From contig MU385712.1 of assembly GCA_022497155.1 (NCBI GenBank), forward strand, positions 1,487,765 through 1,551,764: a stretch of 64,000 bases of DNA. Direction: 5' to 3'. Source of the stretch: Whalleya microplaca (Eukaryota; Ascomycota; Sordariomycetes; Xylariales; Xylariaceae). The stretch's first letter is position 1; each line of letters begins with the position of its first letter. Made by a program: the position numbers and the translations under genes. The notes below the pieces were generated by a model that was not told the DNA's origin, made no database searches, and was given only the letters and a program-made list of their open reading frames with translations. Shown here one piece after another: positions 25,786 to 39,032 of the stretch.

Positions 25786-27295
25786 GTTGCTTTTCGTGGT
25801 CTGAAAGTAGAAGGCTTGCAATATGACTCTATGACGACCGTGTTTTCAAAGAAGTGTGATGACGTTGCGGAGCTGGAGTATTTGCCTTGTGATCCAGAAT
25901 TCAGGCTGTCTCTATGGTTGCTCTCTGCTATTTTATAGAGAAAAACATATAGAAAAAGTGTGTTGCTGTATACTAAAGAAGTAAGATGGTGAGAATCAGG
26001 GTGCAGATTATCTTCATCTGTAAACCAAAGGCTTGTTATGTTTGTCATGGCTACACGCCGTGCCGCTTTCCAACATACTCTGAAGCATGTTGTTTGTGAG
26101 CATGTTAGTCCATCATATTACACAGCCTAGAATGCTTTTTTGGCCAACATCTTTACACTGAGCCGCCTTGGCGGCTAGACAAAGGATTCGGACTTTGTTC
26201 AGCTGCCTGAGCGCACAGAATTCCGGGGGCGGGATTATTACAACGAGTTCGAGGCTTAACATCACAAGCTGGTACCTTGATATGGCCAAAACTGATTGAT
26301 ACCAGGCGAAACAGTCGGCAATAAATGCTCGTACTACTACTCATTCTACTCTTCATTGACCATTAGCATTGCTTAGGCAGTGCATACTTGAGACAGTCTC
26401 ATAGTGAGAAAGCTGGTCTGGTTATTCGATGTGGCCGTTTCATGGTCACGATTGGCAGACCGTGTCAGATACCTAAATGGTCTGGTAAAAAGGAAGAGAC
26501 CGAACCCCCCCTCTCCCCCCCCTAGATCGACTTCGGAAATCATTTTCTCTTTACTGCACTTTGATATATTATGAGCATGATTTCGGGGGGTGATGACCTA
26601 CTAAGATTTTCTGGACACTTATATTAGCTTGCGGGTTATAATAAACGAATTAAACGCGAAGGTCTGACGTATGCACACCTATATCACAAGGATCTCCATA
26701 TAAACAAGATAATGCTATTGATCGAGCCTTATGTGCTATAATCATAAATGTAAATTCTGGTTTAATAAGTATACATGAGGCAGTCTATAAAAAAGGTACT
26801 GTTTAGGTTGAGAGTCTCTCAAAGAAATCTGGAGCCTGCTGTGTTGGCATTGACATCTTCTTAATGATAGCTTGATCATACCTAGGTTGCTAGCATGGTT
26901 ATATTAACCTCGAATAAACAGCGCTTGAGGCTACGCGCTTATTTACGTATCTTCGATACCTAGGTATTTTTAGGTTCATTCCTTCAGAAGTGAGTTCGGT
27001 ACCAGGTACAGGTTACTTCCTGGTGTATGCATCAAACCGATAGTCCGTTTACCCGATAATTGCAAGCTGCGGCTCATGCATATGTATATGACCGGAATAA
27101 CTTCTAAAAGGAAGGCAAGGTACATGACCGACAACGCCTTATGACGTCAACAGCGATACAAGACAAGGAACATGAAGTCTTACATGTCGTGGTTTCCAGG
27201 CATTGGAGCTTTTGGTCCGACGGTTTTAAAGACCGTACATAGATTTTCATAGCAGTCATGACGACAACATCAACATCAATTGAAACAGAGCCGCG
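25786..27295. other. Intergenic region
   Basis: No supported gene. This is the promoter side of the calcium-uniporter gene, with AT-rich stretches at 26550-26800. Confidence 0.5.
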
Positions 27296-28825
27296 ATGAC
27301 CTATGCCGTCAGGATATGCCCGCAGCTAACAGCCTCAAGTATACGGCAGCTCGCAGCGCGCAGCCGTCCTAATACATGTAGCACATCACTCTGGAGGCCA
27401 CTGCGGGGCTTTGCGACCACATTGCCCACGAGAAACGATTTGATTGCTGAAGAGAGCGCTCGCAAAACCAACCGGCGAGACCAAGCCACGCATGAGAAGC
27501 AAGCCAAAGCTGGTATTGAGGATGCGACCAAGCAACAGATCAGGCGACCTTGGCAAAGGGAGGGCGCAGACGAACCTCCAGTTAGCGATAAAAGGCGAAC
27601 TATGAATAACGGAATGACGAAAGGTGAGAGTTCTACTGTTCTTGGAATATCCAAGAAACCTTAGAGAGTTGCTGACAAGCCACTAGGGAAGCTCTTGACT
27701 ACTCCGACCCGACTCTTGAAGCTCATTATACCTCTCCCGTTCGACGCTACGCACGATGAGCGTGGGAACAAAGGAGAGTTCCGGGCACTCGCTCAAAACG
27801 AGGAGTACGTGTTGAGGAGTCTACCCCAGAAACCTAGGGGACTTCATTACTGATTCTGGTTTGTCAATAGTGTCCAACCCCTAGCACTGCTGGTTCACAC
27901 CCAGCAACCTCTATCATATCTGGAACGGCTCATCCAAGCCGAGCTTCCTCCAGTCCGCGACAGCGATGGTCGAGAGAAAATGCCTAGCGTGTACTTCCTC
28001 GCAGAAGGCACCGAACGAGACGAGTCTGGGAAGAAGTTAGAGAAGGAGGGGCCGCACATCGCATCGTACTCGGGTCTAGGACACGAAGGAGCGGACACGC
28101 CAGCAGAACACAAGGAGTGGGTGAGATGGAGCAGCAGCACCGAGATTGGCGATTTTATTCGCGACGCGGCTAGGGGACGGGAGTTCGCTATTGAAATCAG
28201 CGGTCACAACACGCAGATACGTGTCGGGGTGCCCAGCTTCAACGACCGGACGCATTATATGCGAGTTCGACTACGGCGCATGTCTCGCCAGATCGACGAG
28301 CTCTCTAAGACCAAGCAGGAGTGCGATATGCTCGCCCACCGAGGGGCCCACCGGCTGGCTAAGGCCGGGTTCGGGGCGCTAGCGGGCTGGTGGGGGACTG
28401 TTTACTTCGTGACCTTCCACACGGACGCCGGCTGGGATCTTGTAGAACCCGTTACTTACCTTGCTGGTCTTACTACGATCATGGGTGGTTATCTGTGGTT
28501 CTTGTTCATCAGCCGGGACCTCAGCTACCAAGCAGCGCTGAATATCACCGTATCTCGCCGGCAGCACACGCTTTACCAAGCCCGTGGCTTCGATCCGCAG
28601 AAATGGGAGGTTCTCTTGCACGATGGGAATGCGCTGAGGAGGGAAATCAGGACCGTAGCTGAAGAATATGACGTAGAGTGGGACGAGGCGAAGGACCTCG
28701 GCGGAGAGGAAGTCATGGAGGTGCTTGAAGATGAAGAGCAGAAGAGTAAAGGATACGGTACTAATGACAAGAAAGAACGGAAAGACAACAATATAGAGGA
28801 AATGACTGATAGCGTAACAAAGTAG
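27296..28825 (+). CDS. Mitochondrial calcium uniporter pore subunit (MCU)
   Basis: Three exons, 27296-27623, 27687-27804 and 27871-28825, give 466 residues with phases closing. The first ~45 residues are rich in Arg/Ser/Ala and lack acidic residues, a good mitochondrial presequence. The matrix N-terminal domain and a coiled coil ([20 protein letters not shown]) lead into two membrane segments flanking the selectivity filter WDLVEPVTY, which keeps the W-D-x-x-E-P signature. A second matrix coiled coil ([14 protein letters not shown] ...) and an acidic, charged tail follow. MCU is the Ca2+-selective channel of the inner membrane; many fungi have MCU without the animal accessory subunit EMRE. 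The gene is convergent with argininosuccinate lyase, 265 bp apart. Confidence 0.94.
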
Positions 28826-29090
28826 AGATGTAATGATACCCGAATACATATCGAATTTAGCCGGATAGAAAAATAAGCACGGCCGGCTCCGATCTGCATT
28901 GAGCTTTCATTTATACTAGAATACAAGGGCCGTGGAAACCGAACCATGGGACTTTATGGGACAATTGTCTATACCTGATGTTTTTTCTATGGTCTCTTCA
29001 TCACCTTGATCAGCCTTGATATCAGATGCTCCTTTCCATAAACGCTCCTGAAAACACATTGGCTCATCCATCTCATCTAGTGCCATGAGA

Positions 29091-30751
29091 TCAGGTGCTA
29101 AGCATCTGCCTCAAAACCTTGATCTGCTCTAGAACACACTCCTTGCTGGTACCTCCCTTAGCAGATCGCATCTCCACACTACGCTCGTAGTCGAAGTACT
29201 CGGCAATGTCCGCCTCAAAGCGAGCGTCTACCGACTTCAGCTGCTCGTAGGTGAGCTCGTTCATTGGTGTGTCGGTGTTCTCCGATAGGGCGACCACGCG
29301 GCCTGAAATATGGTGCGTCTCCCTGAACGGCACACCCTTGCGCACGAGGTAATCGGCGATGTCGGTGGCGAGCATGAAGGGGTCGAGCGCGGCCTTCATC
29401 TTGGCGGGCTTGATGTCGAGCGTGGCGAGGACGCCGGTGGCGATCTGGATGCTGTCGCTGACGGTCTTGACGCTGTCGAGCATGACCTCCCAGCTCTCCT
29501 GCAGGTCCTTGTTGTAGGTGCTGGGCAGGCCTTTGAGCGTGGTCATGAAGCCGGCCATCTGCCCGAACACGCGCCCGCTCTTGCCGCGCAGCAGCTCCAG
29601 GCTGTCCGGGTTCTTCTTCTGCGGCATCAGCGAGCTGCCGGTCGAGTAGGCGTCCGCCAGGCGCACGAACCCGAACTCCGCCGTCGAGTACAGGATCAGG
29701 TCCTCGGCCCAGCGCGACACGTGCTGCATGAGCATCGACGACCACTGCAGGCTCTCGGCCACGAAGTCACGGTCCGCGACGCCGCCCATCGAGTTCCACA
29801 GCAGGCCGTCGAAGCCCAGCTCCGCGGCCATCATGTCGCGGTCGATGTGGAAGGGGTTGCCCGCGAGCGCGCCGCAGCCCAGCGGGCTCCGGTTGACGCG
29901 GCGCACGACCTCGCGCAGGCGCTCCAGGTCGCTCGCGAACGCCAGCGCGTACGAGAGCACCCAGTGGCTCCAGCGGATCGGCTGCGCGCGCTGCAGGTGG
30001 GTGTAGCCCGGCATCACGTGCTCGACCTCGGCCTCGGCGCGGTCCGCGGCCACCTGGAGGAAGAGCACCAGGTGCGACTCAATCTTGCGCAGCTCGTCGC
30101 GCAGCCACATGCGCATGTCGCACGCGACCTGCTCGTTGCGGCTGCGTCCCGTGTGCAGCTTGCCGGCCACGTCCTTGCCGATGATCTCACCGAGCCGGCG
30201 CTCGTTGGCTGTGTGGATGCTGTCACACAGTGCGGAATTAGCGGATGCCCTTTTCAGATGATTTTTGGGGAGCTTTCAGTTGTGTATTGAGAGTGACAGC
30301 CCCGGTACTCGACAAGCTGAGACATTAAAGAGGGATTTCGTAACACGTACTCCTCGTCTACTCCCGGCACGATCGTGAACGAGCCGTCCTCCCACTCTTT
30401 CATGACTGCCGTTAAGCCCTCCTCGATCTTCTCGAATTCGGCCGCCGTCAAAATGCCACCCTTCTGGTTCGCTCTGGCGAATGCAATACTGCCTAGTATG
30501 TCTTGCTTGTACAGAGCCTTGTCAAAGTGGATACTCTCATTGTAAGCGACCATGAGAGGGTCGAGGCCGCCTGCGATGAGGTTAGTTTGAGAAATATAGA
30601 GACTCAGTATAAATCAACGGCGGAGTTGCCTTAATTTGAAATAGATAGGAATTCTTTATAGCTATCGAATTGTCTCCAATAGGTATCATGACTTACCAGT
30701 GAAGCGGCCTCCCCATAGCATATTCTCGCCGGGCTTGCTACTGGACGCCAT
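29091..30751 (-). CDS. Argininosuccinate lyase
   Basis: Exons 30751-30697, 30570-30351 and 30219-29091 give 467 residues, the usual length. It starts [17 protein letters not shown]. Diagnostic motifs are all present: [27 protein letters not shown] (general acid/base His) and the signature loop [12 protein letters not shown] with the catalytic Ser. The enzyme cleaves argininosuccinate to arginine and fumarate, the last step of arginine synthesis and part of the urea cycle, and acts as a cytosolic homotetramer. The middle of the gene is very GC-rich, which produces long spurious frames on the opposite strand. It is transcribed divergently from the siderophore acyltransferase gene. Confidence 0.97.
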
Positions 30752-31903
30752 GATTGAGAATTGATACCTAGGTATCTATGGCGAACAGAGTGGAAAGAAA
30801 CTCAGTTGAGCCAGCGCCGTTTATGAATACGTGGCTGGATGACTCATGAGGCGATGCTGAATCCTGCGCGGGCTGCTAATCTACATGAGAGTGTCAGAAA
30901 AATGTTCACTGGATACATCCAATTGATGCATACGACACTCCATATGAGCATTGATCCTAGATATGCAGTGAAACAGAAGGACATCTATCGATATGCTAAT
31001 AAGCCCTACCAAACCCCTACCATTACGTGATTCTCTCTTGAAGCCGCAGTCCAATTTCCTTCCGTCTGTGAACATCCAGTCGCCAGTACAGCAAACTTGT
31101 AATCTTACAAACCTATTGCAACTCACCAATTCCAAGGCGGCAAGCTGCATTACAGCTGCCGCAATGCTTTCTCGATTGCAAGCTAGAGAGACTCTTCGTG
31201 CTAGGCCGTTGCTAAGCATCGATCAAGAAGTACATACCTAGCCGATGGAACCAGAACTGGAGCCTCACGTTAAGGTTCAGCTTTTCCACCACTATTATAA
31301 GCCGCCGTCAGTCTAGCTTCCTCAAGTGAGGCGTGCTGCGGCTGCTTAGAAATTGATATATGCTCATTGGACGCATATACTTAGGTAGGCTGTTTACTGC
31401 CGCCCTACCATACCTTCACCATCCTTAGGAAAGTTCCGACGATGGTTGGTGGCCTGCAAACTACGGCTACTGGACAACAGAGTTGCAGTGTACCTAGAAT
31501 ACAGTCTCCTAACATTTTCCTAACACCACCATTCTCTGATGTTCCCCCTCGGATGACAGGGGGTAGCTCGGATAACCCCACCATCACCTCTCTGGCTTGG
31601 TGATGCAGCGCATGTCGAATGTTATGACGTTCGCGATGTATGTAACAACAGTCGGAGTTGCCGTCTGCTAGGAATCTACTCACAGCCAGCCAACCGGTTG
31701 GCCCCAATTCGACCGTTTGCGGCTCGCTTAGTATCCCCTATGTGTGTACAGTTCGTATGAGCTGTGCCGTCGACTAGGTATTTAAGCATTCAGCTGAGGA
31801 TCTACTCCACCCTAGATAATAGACAGTATAACCCCGCCTTCTCTGCGTCTTATACTAAATATTTATCTACCTACCCCGACGCGATCGCACAGGATCTCAG
31901 GAG
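30752..31903. other. Divergent promoter region
   Basis: The region lies between the starts of argininosuccinate lyase and the SidL-like gene. No gene is seen. I did not find an unambiguous cluster of GATA-factor sites, which would be expected if the siderophore gene is iron-regulated. Confidence 0.5.
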
Positions 31904-33516
31904 ATGGCTCCGTCCACTGTTCACCTGCCAGACGGCCAAACCTTTACTGTGCAGCCTGTTTTCTCTGGCCTGTTCTTCAAGTCTAACGAAATCCACAGCC
32001 ACCCCACGCCTTTTCCTGTTGGGTGGACTGTCGTCCTGCACAGCGAAGACCACCCTGACGACCAACTACACGGTCCCTCTCTTCAAAATGGCGACAATGA
32101 ACCGCGCTCCAGACGGAGTCATATTCATAAATACAATGTACCGACCTTACAGAACGATACGATCTTCATCTCATCCATCTCGAACCCGTCCAGCAGCGAA
32201 TACAAGCCGCACGCGAGCCCGTCCCGGCAGATAGCGCTAATGCTTTGGGTGACGCTTTACTGGTATTTTCAACAACCTGAGCCGTCGCCTTACCTTGAGA
32301 CCGAGCAATCGAAAGACACACCGCCAGAAGCGAAGCCTAAGGGCGAATGGCGCATTCGAATAAAACGAGACGGAGTTCTCCGCACGAAGAATATGATCCC
32401 AAAACTCGAACGGATGGGCCTTATAGCTACCTTGGATTCTTCCATCGGAACGGGCGTCTATGAGAACAGCCATTCGTGGGACCAGATGTTCGTAACTCGG
32501 CGTATGTTCTGGCAGATGCATAGCGGACTGTTTCTCTTCACCTTGCAGCCCATCAAACAGAACTCCTCGTACCCTGGGTCGCCTGCTACGAGCCGACCTA
32601 CGTCGCCAACAAAGATCGAGGCAGGCCACAAAAACGCGCTATCCCTATCTGTCTCGCCGAACAGTTATGCCGCAGATGTGCTCGGGTCACCCATGCCCAC
32701 TTCGGTTTCTGGGACCCCAACTTTTCCCGTGGGGCCGTACTATTCATCATCTCATCTCCCGACCTACTACCCTCCCGGTCCATTGCAGTATACAATGACC
32801 CGTAACATCAGACACCCTCGCCGGCAGAAGCCTCCGCACATGGGTGAAATATTCTACACGCGCTTTGTGCCGAGCATGGGCAAGTACCTCTCATTCCGTA
32901 TAGCATCACTTTCGCCGAAGCCCGTTCCCCACCTAGGACCCACCACATCGGTAGACACGGAGCATATACACTTGACTATGTTATCCGATGCGTCGCTTCT
33001 TCAAATGTGGCTCTCTAATCCTCGAGTCACGGCTTTTTGGGGAAATTATCATGCCGAGTTTCTCCATAATGTTTTCCAGCTGCGGCACTCGTTCCCGGTC
33101 ATTGGAATGTGGGACGGCGTGCCTTTCGGATATTTTGAGATCTACTGGGTCAAGGAAGATAACCTGGGACAGCTTATGGGAAACGACGCGCAAGATTTCG
33201 ACAGAGGTTTGCACGTATTGGTCGGAGAAGAATGGGCTAGAGGGAGGGTAAATTCTTGGCTGTCAAGTCTTATCCACTGGTGTTGGCAGGCTGACAATCG
33301 GACGATGAATATCTACCTTGAGCCAAGGGTGGACAATGAGAGGTAAGTCGGAAACTAGGTGGTCGTGTAGTGTTGCGTGAGTGCTGACGTAGAAGCAGGT
33401 TCCTTGGACATCTCCAGAACGCGGGCTTTGCGAGAGAGAAACAGATTTCCTTCCCCCACAAGCAATCGTGGCTCTGCCGGTTGCGGAGGGATGCCTGGGA
33501 CGGGCCAACCCTTTGA
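31904..33516 (+). CDS. N5-hydroxyornithine transacylase for siderophore synthesis (SidL/SidF type)
   Basis: Exons 31904-33342 and 33399-33516 give 518 residues. The C-terminal third is a GNAT acyltransferase of the siderophore class: VTAFWGNYHAEFLHNVF, FPVIGMWDGVPFGYFEIYWV and DNRTMNIYLEPRVDNERF, ending in a short conserved LGHLQNAGFA segment. The N-terminal half (VHLPDGQTFTV ... FKSNEI) is the extended fungal region, interrupted by a Pro/Ser-rich stretch. These enzymes acylate N5-hydroxyornithine for hydroxamate siderophores. The length and N-terminus look closer to SidL (acetylation for ferricrocin) than to SidF (anhydromevalonyl transfer), but that is my inference. No NRPS or ornithine hydroxylase is adjacent, consistent with the unclustered state of sidL-type genes. 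Confidence 0.85.
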
Positions 33517-34642
33517 ATGCCCAATGCTAGTTACTGGCATTTAGACGACGGATACAGATTCCCTGCTGCATAAAACGGCGTGATAGAACGGCATACAAAT
33601 CTGAGCGAGTGGTAAGTGCTTTTGCATGAATAGATGAGATGTAGTCGAAGAAACGCACAATGATATCCGATATCCAGATGACTTGGAGCTCATGACACTA
33701 TGGACGGGGTATAATCACCCATTGCATTCACGGAAAACCTGTATGAGAAATCAATTCTTAGATATCACGCTTAGACCTATTTGGGGCTACATGTGAGAGG
33801 TCATTTCCGCAGTCGAATTGAAATATCTAAAGAGGAATTGATTCAAGCTTAGTGGCAGAGACAACATTGACCTTCAAGGTTGTAATCGAGTTTTGCAAAT
33901 TCAGGGGCTTCTTGCTTACATGTAAGGCCGACGTAAGCCAAGAGGTTGCATCTCGGAACATGATATGACCTGGGTACCATTGGTGACCTCATGTGTAACT
34001 TGAGCGGTGCGACGAACCTCACTTTCGCTCATCTTTCAATTGACACTAGGCCTCAGCTTCATTGGCATGGAAGGTCATACGGTCGGCGAAATTGAGAATC
34101 GCTGTCGCATAGAGGAAGCTGTGAATGCGCCTTTACTAAAGCGGTGTTACAGTTATGGGGTACAGATGTTTATGAAAGTCGCTTGAAAGGCATCCACTTA
34201 ATACTTAATCTAGCTATGGATGATATCATGAATTTCATGTTCATTCAGACTGTTTGATGCATAGGGCGCAAGGGAGAGGCTTAAAGTCTGAGAGGGCAAG
34301 AATGTGCATAGGTGGAGGTTGCATGTTCGTGAGGGATTGGAGATTGACCGACTGACTGGGCAAGATAAGCATGTTACGGAAGTGGAATACGAATATATAT
34401 CCCCTGCTTCTTCTGTATTGGGGCATTTACTACCATATCAGCTCTAAAAGAGGACCACCATGTCTTGTATTGCAAGATATAGCTGATATGACTCTATTCG
34501 ATGCTCTGACTTCTCATAGGTTATAATAGCCTCATATGACCCAAGCCGACCCTCGACCAACACTTCTAATTCAACATTGCGCGCTTCAAGTTTCTAACCG
34601 TAGAAGAAGGCCACACTCTCCAGCCGCACCATAGCAGGCGGA
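33517..34642. other. Intergenic, convergent
   Basis: The region lies between the 3' ends of the SidL-like gene and the MFS gene. No gene is supported. Confidence 0.55.
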
Positions 34643-36495
34643 CTACGAGCTTCTCTGACCATAGGGTTCAAAAGGGAGAATGGCGCTCACGCCCGCCATG
34701 GCGAGATACAGCGCGGCGCACACGTAAATCGGGACGACGGTCGTCGTGTCAGCGGTGCTCGCAACAACGGCGGAGATAATGCCCATGATGCGATTGAACG
34801 CGACGGCGATGCCGTTGCCGGTGGCGCGGTGGGCGCTGGGCAGGACCTCGGGCGTGTACGCGTACAGGGTGCCGTAGTAGATGTTGATGCAGAAGGCGAT
34901 GGCGCAGCTGAAGCCGACGTTCTGCGCCGCCGTCGAGACGGCCGTGTACGCGAAGAAGAACACCATCGTCAGCAGCGCGCCGATCACCATCGTGTACCGC
35001 CGCCCCAGGAGCCGCGTGTTGCACATCCAGGCCGCGAGTATCGGTCCGAAGATCCCGGAGACGTTCGCGAGGGCGTAGTTCCGCCAGGTCTCGAACTCGG
35101 TCTCGCCTTCGTATGCCCCGCGGCTCTCGAGGTACGCGCTGGTGATCAAGTTAGAGAGTGCCATGGTAGAGTAGGATGTATAAGCACTTACCTTAGGAAG
35201 ACATAGAAGAGCGGGTATCTGGAAAGACAGTTAGCCAACTAATCACGTATGTTCTGACCTTTGTACATACGCAAGTCCGATCAAAGTCCACGACAGCCAA
35301 ATAAGCGATGTCGACATGCCTATTTTCCTCGTAGCGAAGAGCCCGGAAAGGTGACTAACAGTCCCCCGAAAGGAGAAACGGGTCCCGTTCCGAGCACTCA
35401 TTGCAGTCCCACAGGCCTCCAGCTTCTCCAGGGTGAGCGTGCATGGTCGATTGTACTTCTTAGCAATCGATTGCAATGTTTCGACTAGCTCGGCCTCCTC
35501 TCCGGTGCCTAGTAGGTATTTCGGAGTTTCCTTCAAGCGTACGACGGTGATTCGCGCCACGGACATGACGAAAACGAGGGCGCCCGCAGTGAACATGACG
35601 TATCTCCAGCCATAGTTGGATTCCTTTGCGCAACCGACCTCCTGGCAATTCCACTCAGGTGGAACTAAACTCTCATGAGCAATTGGCATACATATAACAT
35701 CATATGGTCTCACATACCCAGGAAACCCCAGCAGATGAAGCCTGTGATAGCCTGACCGATACCCCACCAACAGGCCAGGAATGTCAGCGCCCATTGTTTA
35801 TAGCTCGGGAGGTACTCGAGGAAGACCGTGGTGTCTAAGATAAGATTACCGCCGGCACCGAATCCGATCATAGAGACGAAGAACCCTAGCGAAGGCCAAT
35901 TGGGTGCTGCGCCGGCCACGATTGTCGCTATGGAGCAGAGGAAAAGGGAGATGTTGAAAGCCCAACGCCGTCCGACAACATCGGCGCTCAAGCCCCAGAA
36001 CGTCGCACCGACTAACAGCCCGGTGTATACGGCGATGGTCTGAGCATCATTAAACCCAATCTGGCCGAATTCCCGGAAGGCCGGCGCTGCTATGTTTGCC
36101 TGTAGCAAGAGTACCAATGAATCCACAGCGTAGCTAATAAGTCATGTGAATACGCGTTGTAATTTTCGCGAAGTCGGGTGAAATCCTTACCCAAACCCGT
36201 TTAAGATGAAGAGTTTCCAGTGGTAATTCGTCCAACCGATTTCGTCAATTGCCTAGGATATACGAGTGAGCTATCGATGTACTGAAATAGCTGCTCGTGG
36301 GGTATCTCTTACATCATTGACAAGGTGCATTTTGGCGTCCATTACTGGATCTAAGCCCTGGAGGGCAAGTATGTCCCTGCCATCATCGCTGATCGAGGTT
36401 GAAGTTATTGAAGAGCATTTACCCTCGCCAACAGTTTCCTCGAGACGACCCAGGTTTTGCTGGATGCTCTCGCTTGCTGATCCCTCCTCTGCCAT
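34643..36495 (-). CDS. MFS transporter, SVOP/sugar-porter-like
   Basis: Six exons, 36495-36313, 36252-36191, 36133-35718, 35664-35271, 35218-35192 (a 27-bp microexon) and 35138-34643, give 525 residues; every phase closes. An acidic cytosolic N-terminus of about 65 residues precedes IDEIGWTNYHWKLFILNGFG, the entry to helix 1. Helices 2-3 carry the MFS A-like motif GLSADVVGRRWAF, and the second half carries GRRYTMVIGALL and the PEVLPSAHRATGNG signature common in SVOP-like and organic-ion/sugar porters. Twelve membrane segments are expected. The substrate is unknown. The neighbours (siderophore acyltransferase, CorA-like protein) do not indicate a shared pathway. Confidence 0.85.
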
Positions 36496-37439
36496 GTTGG
36501 ATTCGAATATAGCTACGTCTTGCGGTTGGATGATTTCGGATTGGTATAATCGCAAAGACTCAAGTTGATGGGGTTCGAGTCGAATAGGTGAGATGCGACA
36601 AGATACTAACCCAGAGGTTGAATGGAGACGTCTAGAGGACGCCTAAACACAATGAATGAACCCAGAGCCAGATAAGTTTACTAAAGTTGTATGGCTAGGG
36701 TTCTTATTAGTGAAGTATACGTTCCTAAGTCACATCAAGATCGCGCCCGCTTGTTTGTGACTGACTGTGGGGGAAGTTTAGCGAGCTCTTTCCTCTACCT
36801 ACGATCAATGGCTCCTTAGACATTTCCAGGTAGGTACCTAGGTAGGTATATGTATGATCATGCCTGGCAGGCCAAAGATTAGATAGGTGGTACATAGATA
36901 GGCGTTCCTGTAGTATTAACACTAATAAGAAGCTCGTACTACATAAGCTTCATGATAATAGGATAGAGTTGTTAAACCCCACGCTATAATCCTACAGTGG
37001 CTTTCGGCTTCCTCTTGCTCTGCATTATAGGGTGCATAACTAAGATAATTACCAAGATATTTTGTGTAAGCTATGCAAAACTAGTGCCTTAAGTGAATCA
37101 TCATATACAAGGAGTCAGTATGCTGAGAGCTTCTGAACGCCACATGTCGATAGCTGGGACCTCGGAAGAGTCGCAGTCCCCAATTGGTCTTGATGCTGAA
37201 AACCAAAACGAATAATGTCTTCATGTCTCAGATAGCGCTGCATTATGTAACTAGTCTGGACTATACAAGTGAAGTTAAGATTATGAGGGTATGTGGCATC
37301 AATGGCAGAATCCAAATGAATGTTTATCTATTTATAATGGAGGTGCTGCTTTGCGGCAGTTAATCCGACAATCCGACAATTCCCAAACTACCTCCTAATA
37401 ATTCGTGACAGCATTGTTCCCCATCTAAAGCTTAAGAAA
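36496..37439. other. Intergenic region
   Basis: No supported gene. A short AGGTAGGT run lies near 36830-36848. Confidence 0.5.
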
Positions 37440-39032
37440 CTATCGTTTTGGCATAGCCTCAAGTTTAGAATATTCGAAGCCTGACCCTTGTCTGAGATGA
37501 GCCTTGATATATGCACACGGCCAATGCGCATCATGACTCCATTTGGTGCCCATGGGCGACGGTAATGCGTCACATTCGGTGCAGGACCTAAGGAATGCTA
37601 CTCTGCCGTCCGTAAGGAGGGAGAAGAGTATTCCAGATTTCCAGGCCCAGATAATATGTCCTCGGAAGGCAAGCTGGAGAAGGTGACCTAATCTAGTCTG
37701 CCATGACTTAAATTCGCTTCTGGAGTTGTTCCTCGGTAGCGAATTGTATTTCTGGAACTGATACATGAAGCCCCATATCATCATTGCCACTGCCACGATT
37801 GAAGCAGTTGTCACAATGAAAACCCACAAGGACTGTCCATTCTCATTGAGTTCATGAATGTTCATCCCAAAGATGGATGTGCTCAAGCTTATTGGGACGA
37901 AAAATATCGCAAGCACGGTTACTAAGTTTCCAAAGAGTTAGGTACCCAGATAACCTGATAAAATAAGAGCAAGTATGGACTTTTATATCACTTACTTAGC
38001 TTTGTCCGCCTGCCCTCTTCTAGAGCCATCTCTGACTGCTTAATAGATGCACGGGACTCTTCAAGACTGAACAATCCGTTATGGTGTTGCAAATAGTCCC
38101 GAGCTAGCGCTTCTATAAGAGATATCTGTTTTTCCATGCATCTGAACCTCTTGGCCAAGTTCTTATATTCTTCGGAGCGTTGAACCTTGCCCTCATTATG
38201 GGCGCTGTCGTATTGTTGAATGCAATCCAATGGCACCATGCCGTCGTGTCTCATCATGCGGAGGGCACTCCAGGCCTTTTGGACATGATCTGCATGAATG
38301 AGGCATTCGTACAAATAGATAACATGAATATCCAATATTGGTAGCAGTAAAAGGAGAGGATCCTTATGTGCCTCTGCAAAGAAATCTCTATCACGTTTGA
38401 GGAGAGCTTGCAAGTATTCTTTAGAGAACGCGACGCGTTCATCGTAGATGTCCCCCCCATCAACATGGTAATTTTCAATGAAAATATGAAGGGGATACGG
38501 TGCAGATACGAGTACTCCAAATACCAGTGAGCATCAATATTGGCATAGTAGTTGATATCCCAGATAACTTACCAATATTGCAATTGTCATCGCTATGAGT
38601 TATTATACCGGCCCAACCATAGCCCAAGTCCAGATACTGCGGCCGGCCGCCGGCAAGAAATTCCGGCATACGGTGATTGATTCCGTTGTAGAGTCCATGA
38701 TCGCAATTCATTTTGACAGCCCGGAAAAAGCCTGGGTCTATGTCGTACATAATGCCGGCGCGGTCTTGCATATACAATCGATTGGTTGGATTAAATATGA
38801 TCAATCGAGTGCCACCGACTTTTGCCTTCCCGAACTCTGTAGAAAGAGAATCAGTGTTGACCTCAGCTTGCCATGAGCGGATATCGCCGGAAGATGTGAT
38901 ATCCAAAATTTGAATTCTGTCGACGTAGCCCATGCCACTCGCGAGGCATACCATCCAGCTTTCGTACTTATTCTTAGACTTGAGATACGATAGATATGGG
39001 TTATGTTCATTAGCGTCGATGCATCCCGCCAT
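37440..39032 (-). CDS. CorA-like Mg2+/metal transporter family protein
   Basis: Exons 39032-38573, 38514-37996 and 37921-37440 give 486 residues. The N-terminal two thirds are soluble and lack close motifs, with a long helical part (EEYKNLAKRFRCMEKQISLIEALARD...) before the membrane, as in the CorA cytosolic funnel. The first membrane helix ends in the diagnostic motif LSTSIFGMN (GMN), and a second helix follows after a short loop (LWVFIVTTASIVAVAMMIWG). A basic tail of about 80 residues closes the protein. CorA proteins form pentameric Mg2+ channels. Fungi also have many divergent CorA-like proteins of unknown role, and this one belongs there. The acceptor before exon 2 (TTTGGAG) is unusual but gives the open frame. 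Confidence 0.8.

Noticed and set aside
29310..30290. 326-codon frame on the plus strand
   Set aside because: Antisense to argininosuccinate lyase. GC-rich third positions create long open shadows; composition is Arg/His/Ala-rich with no domain.
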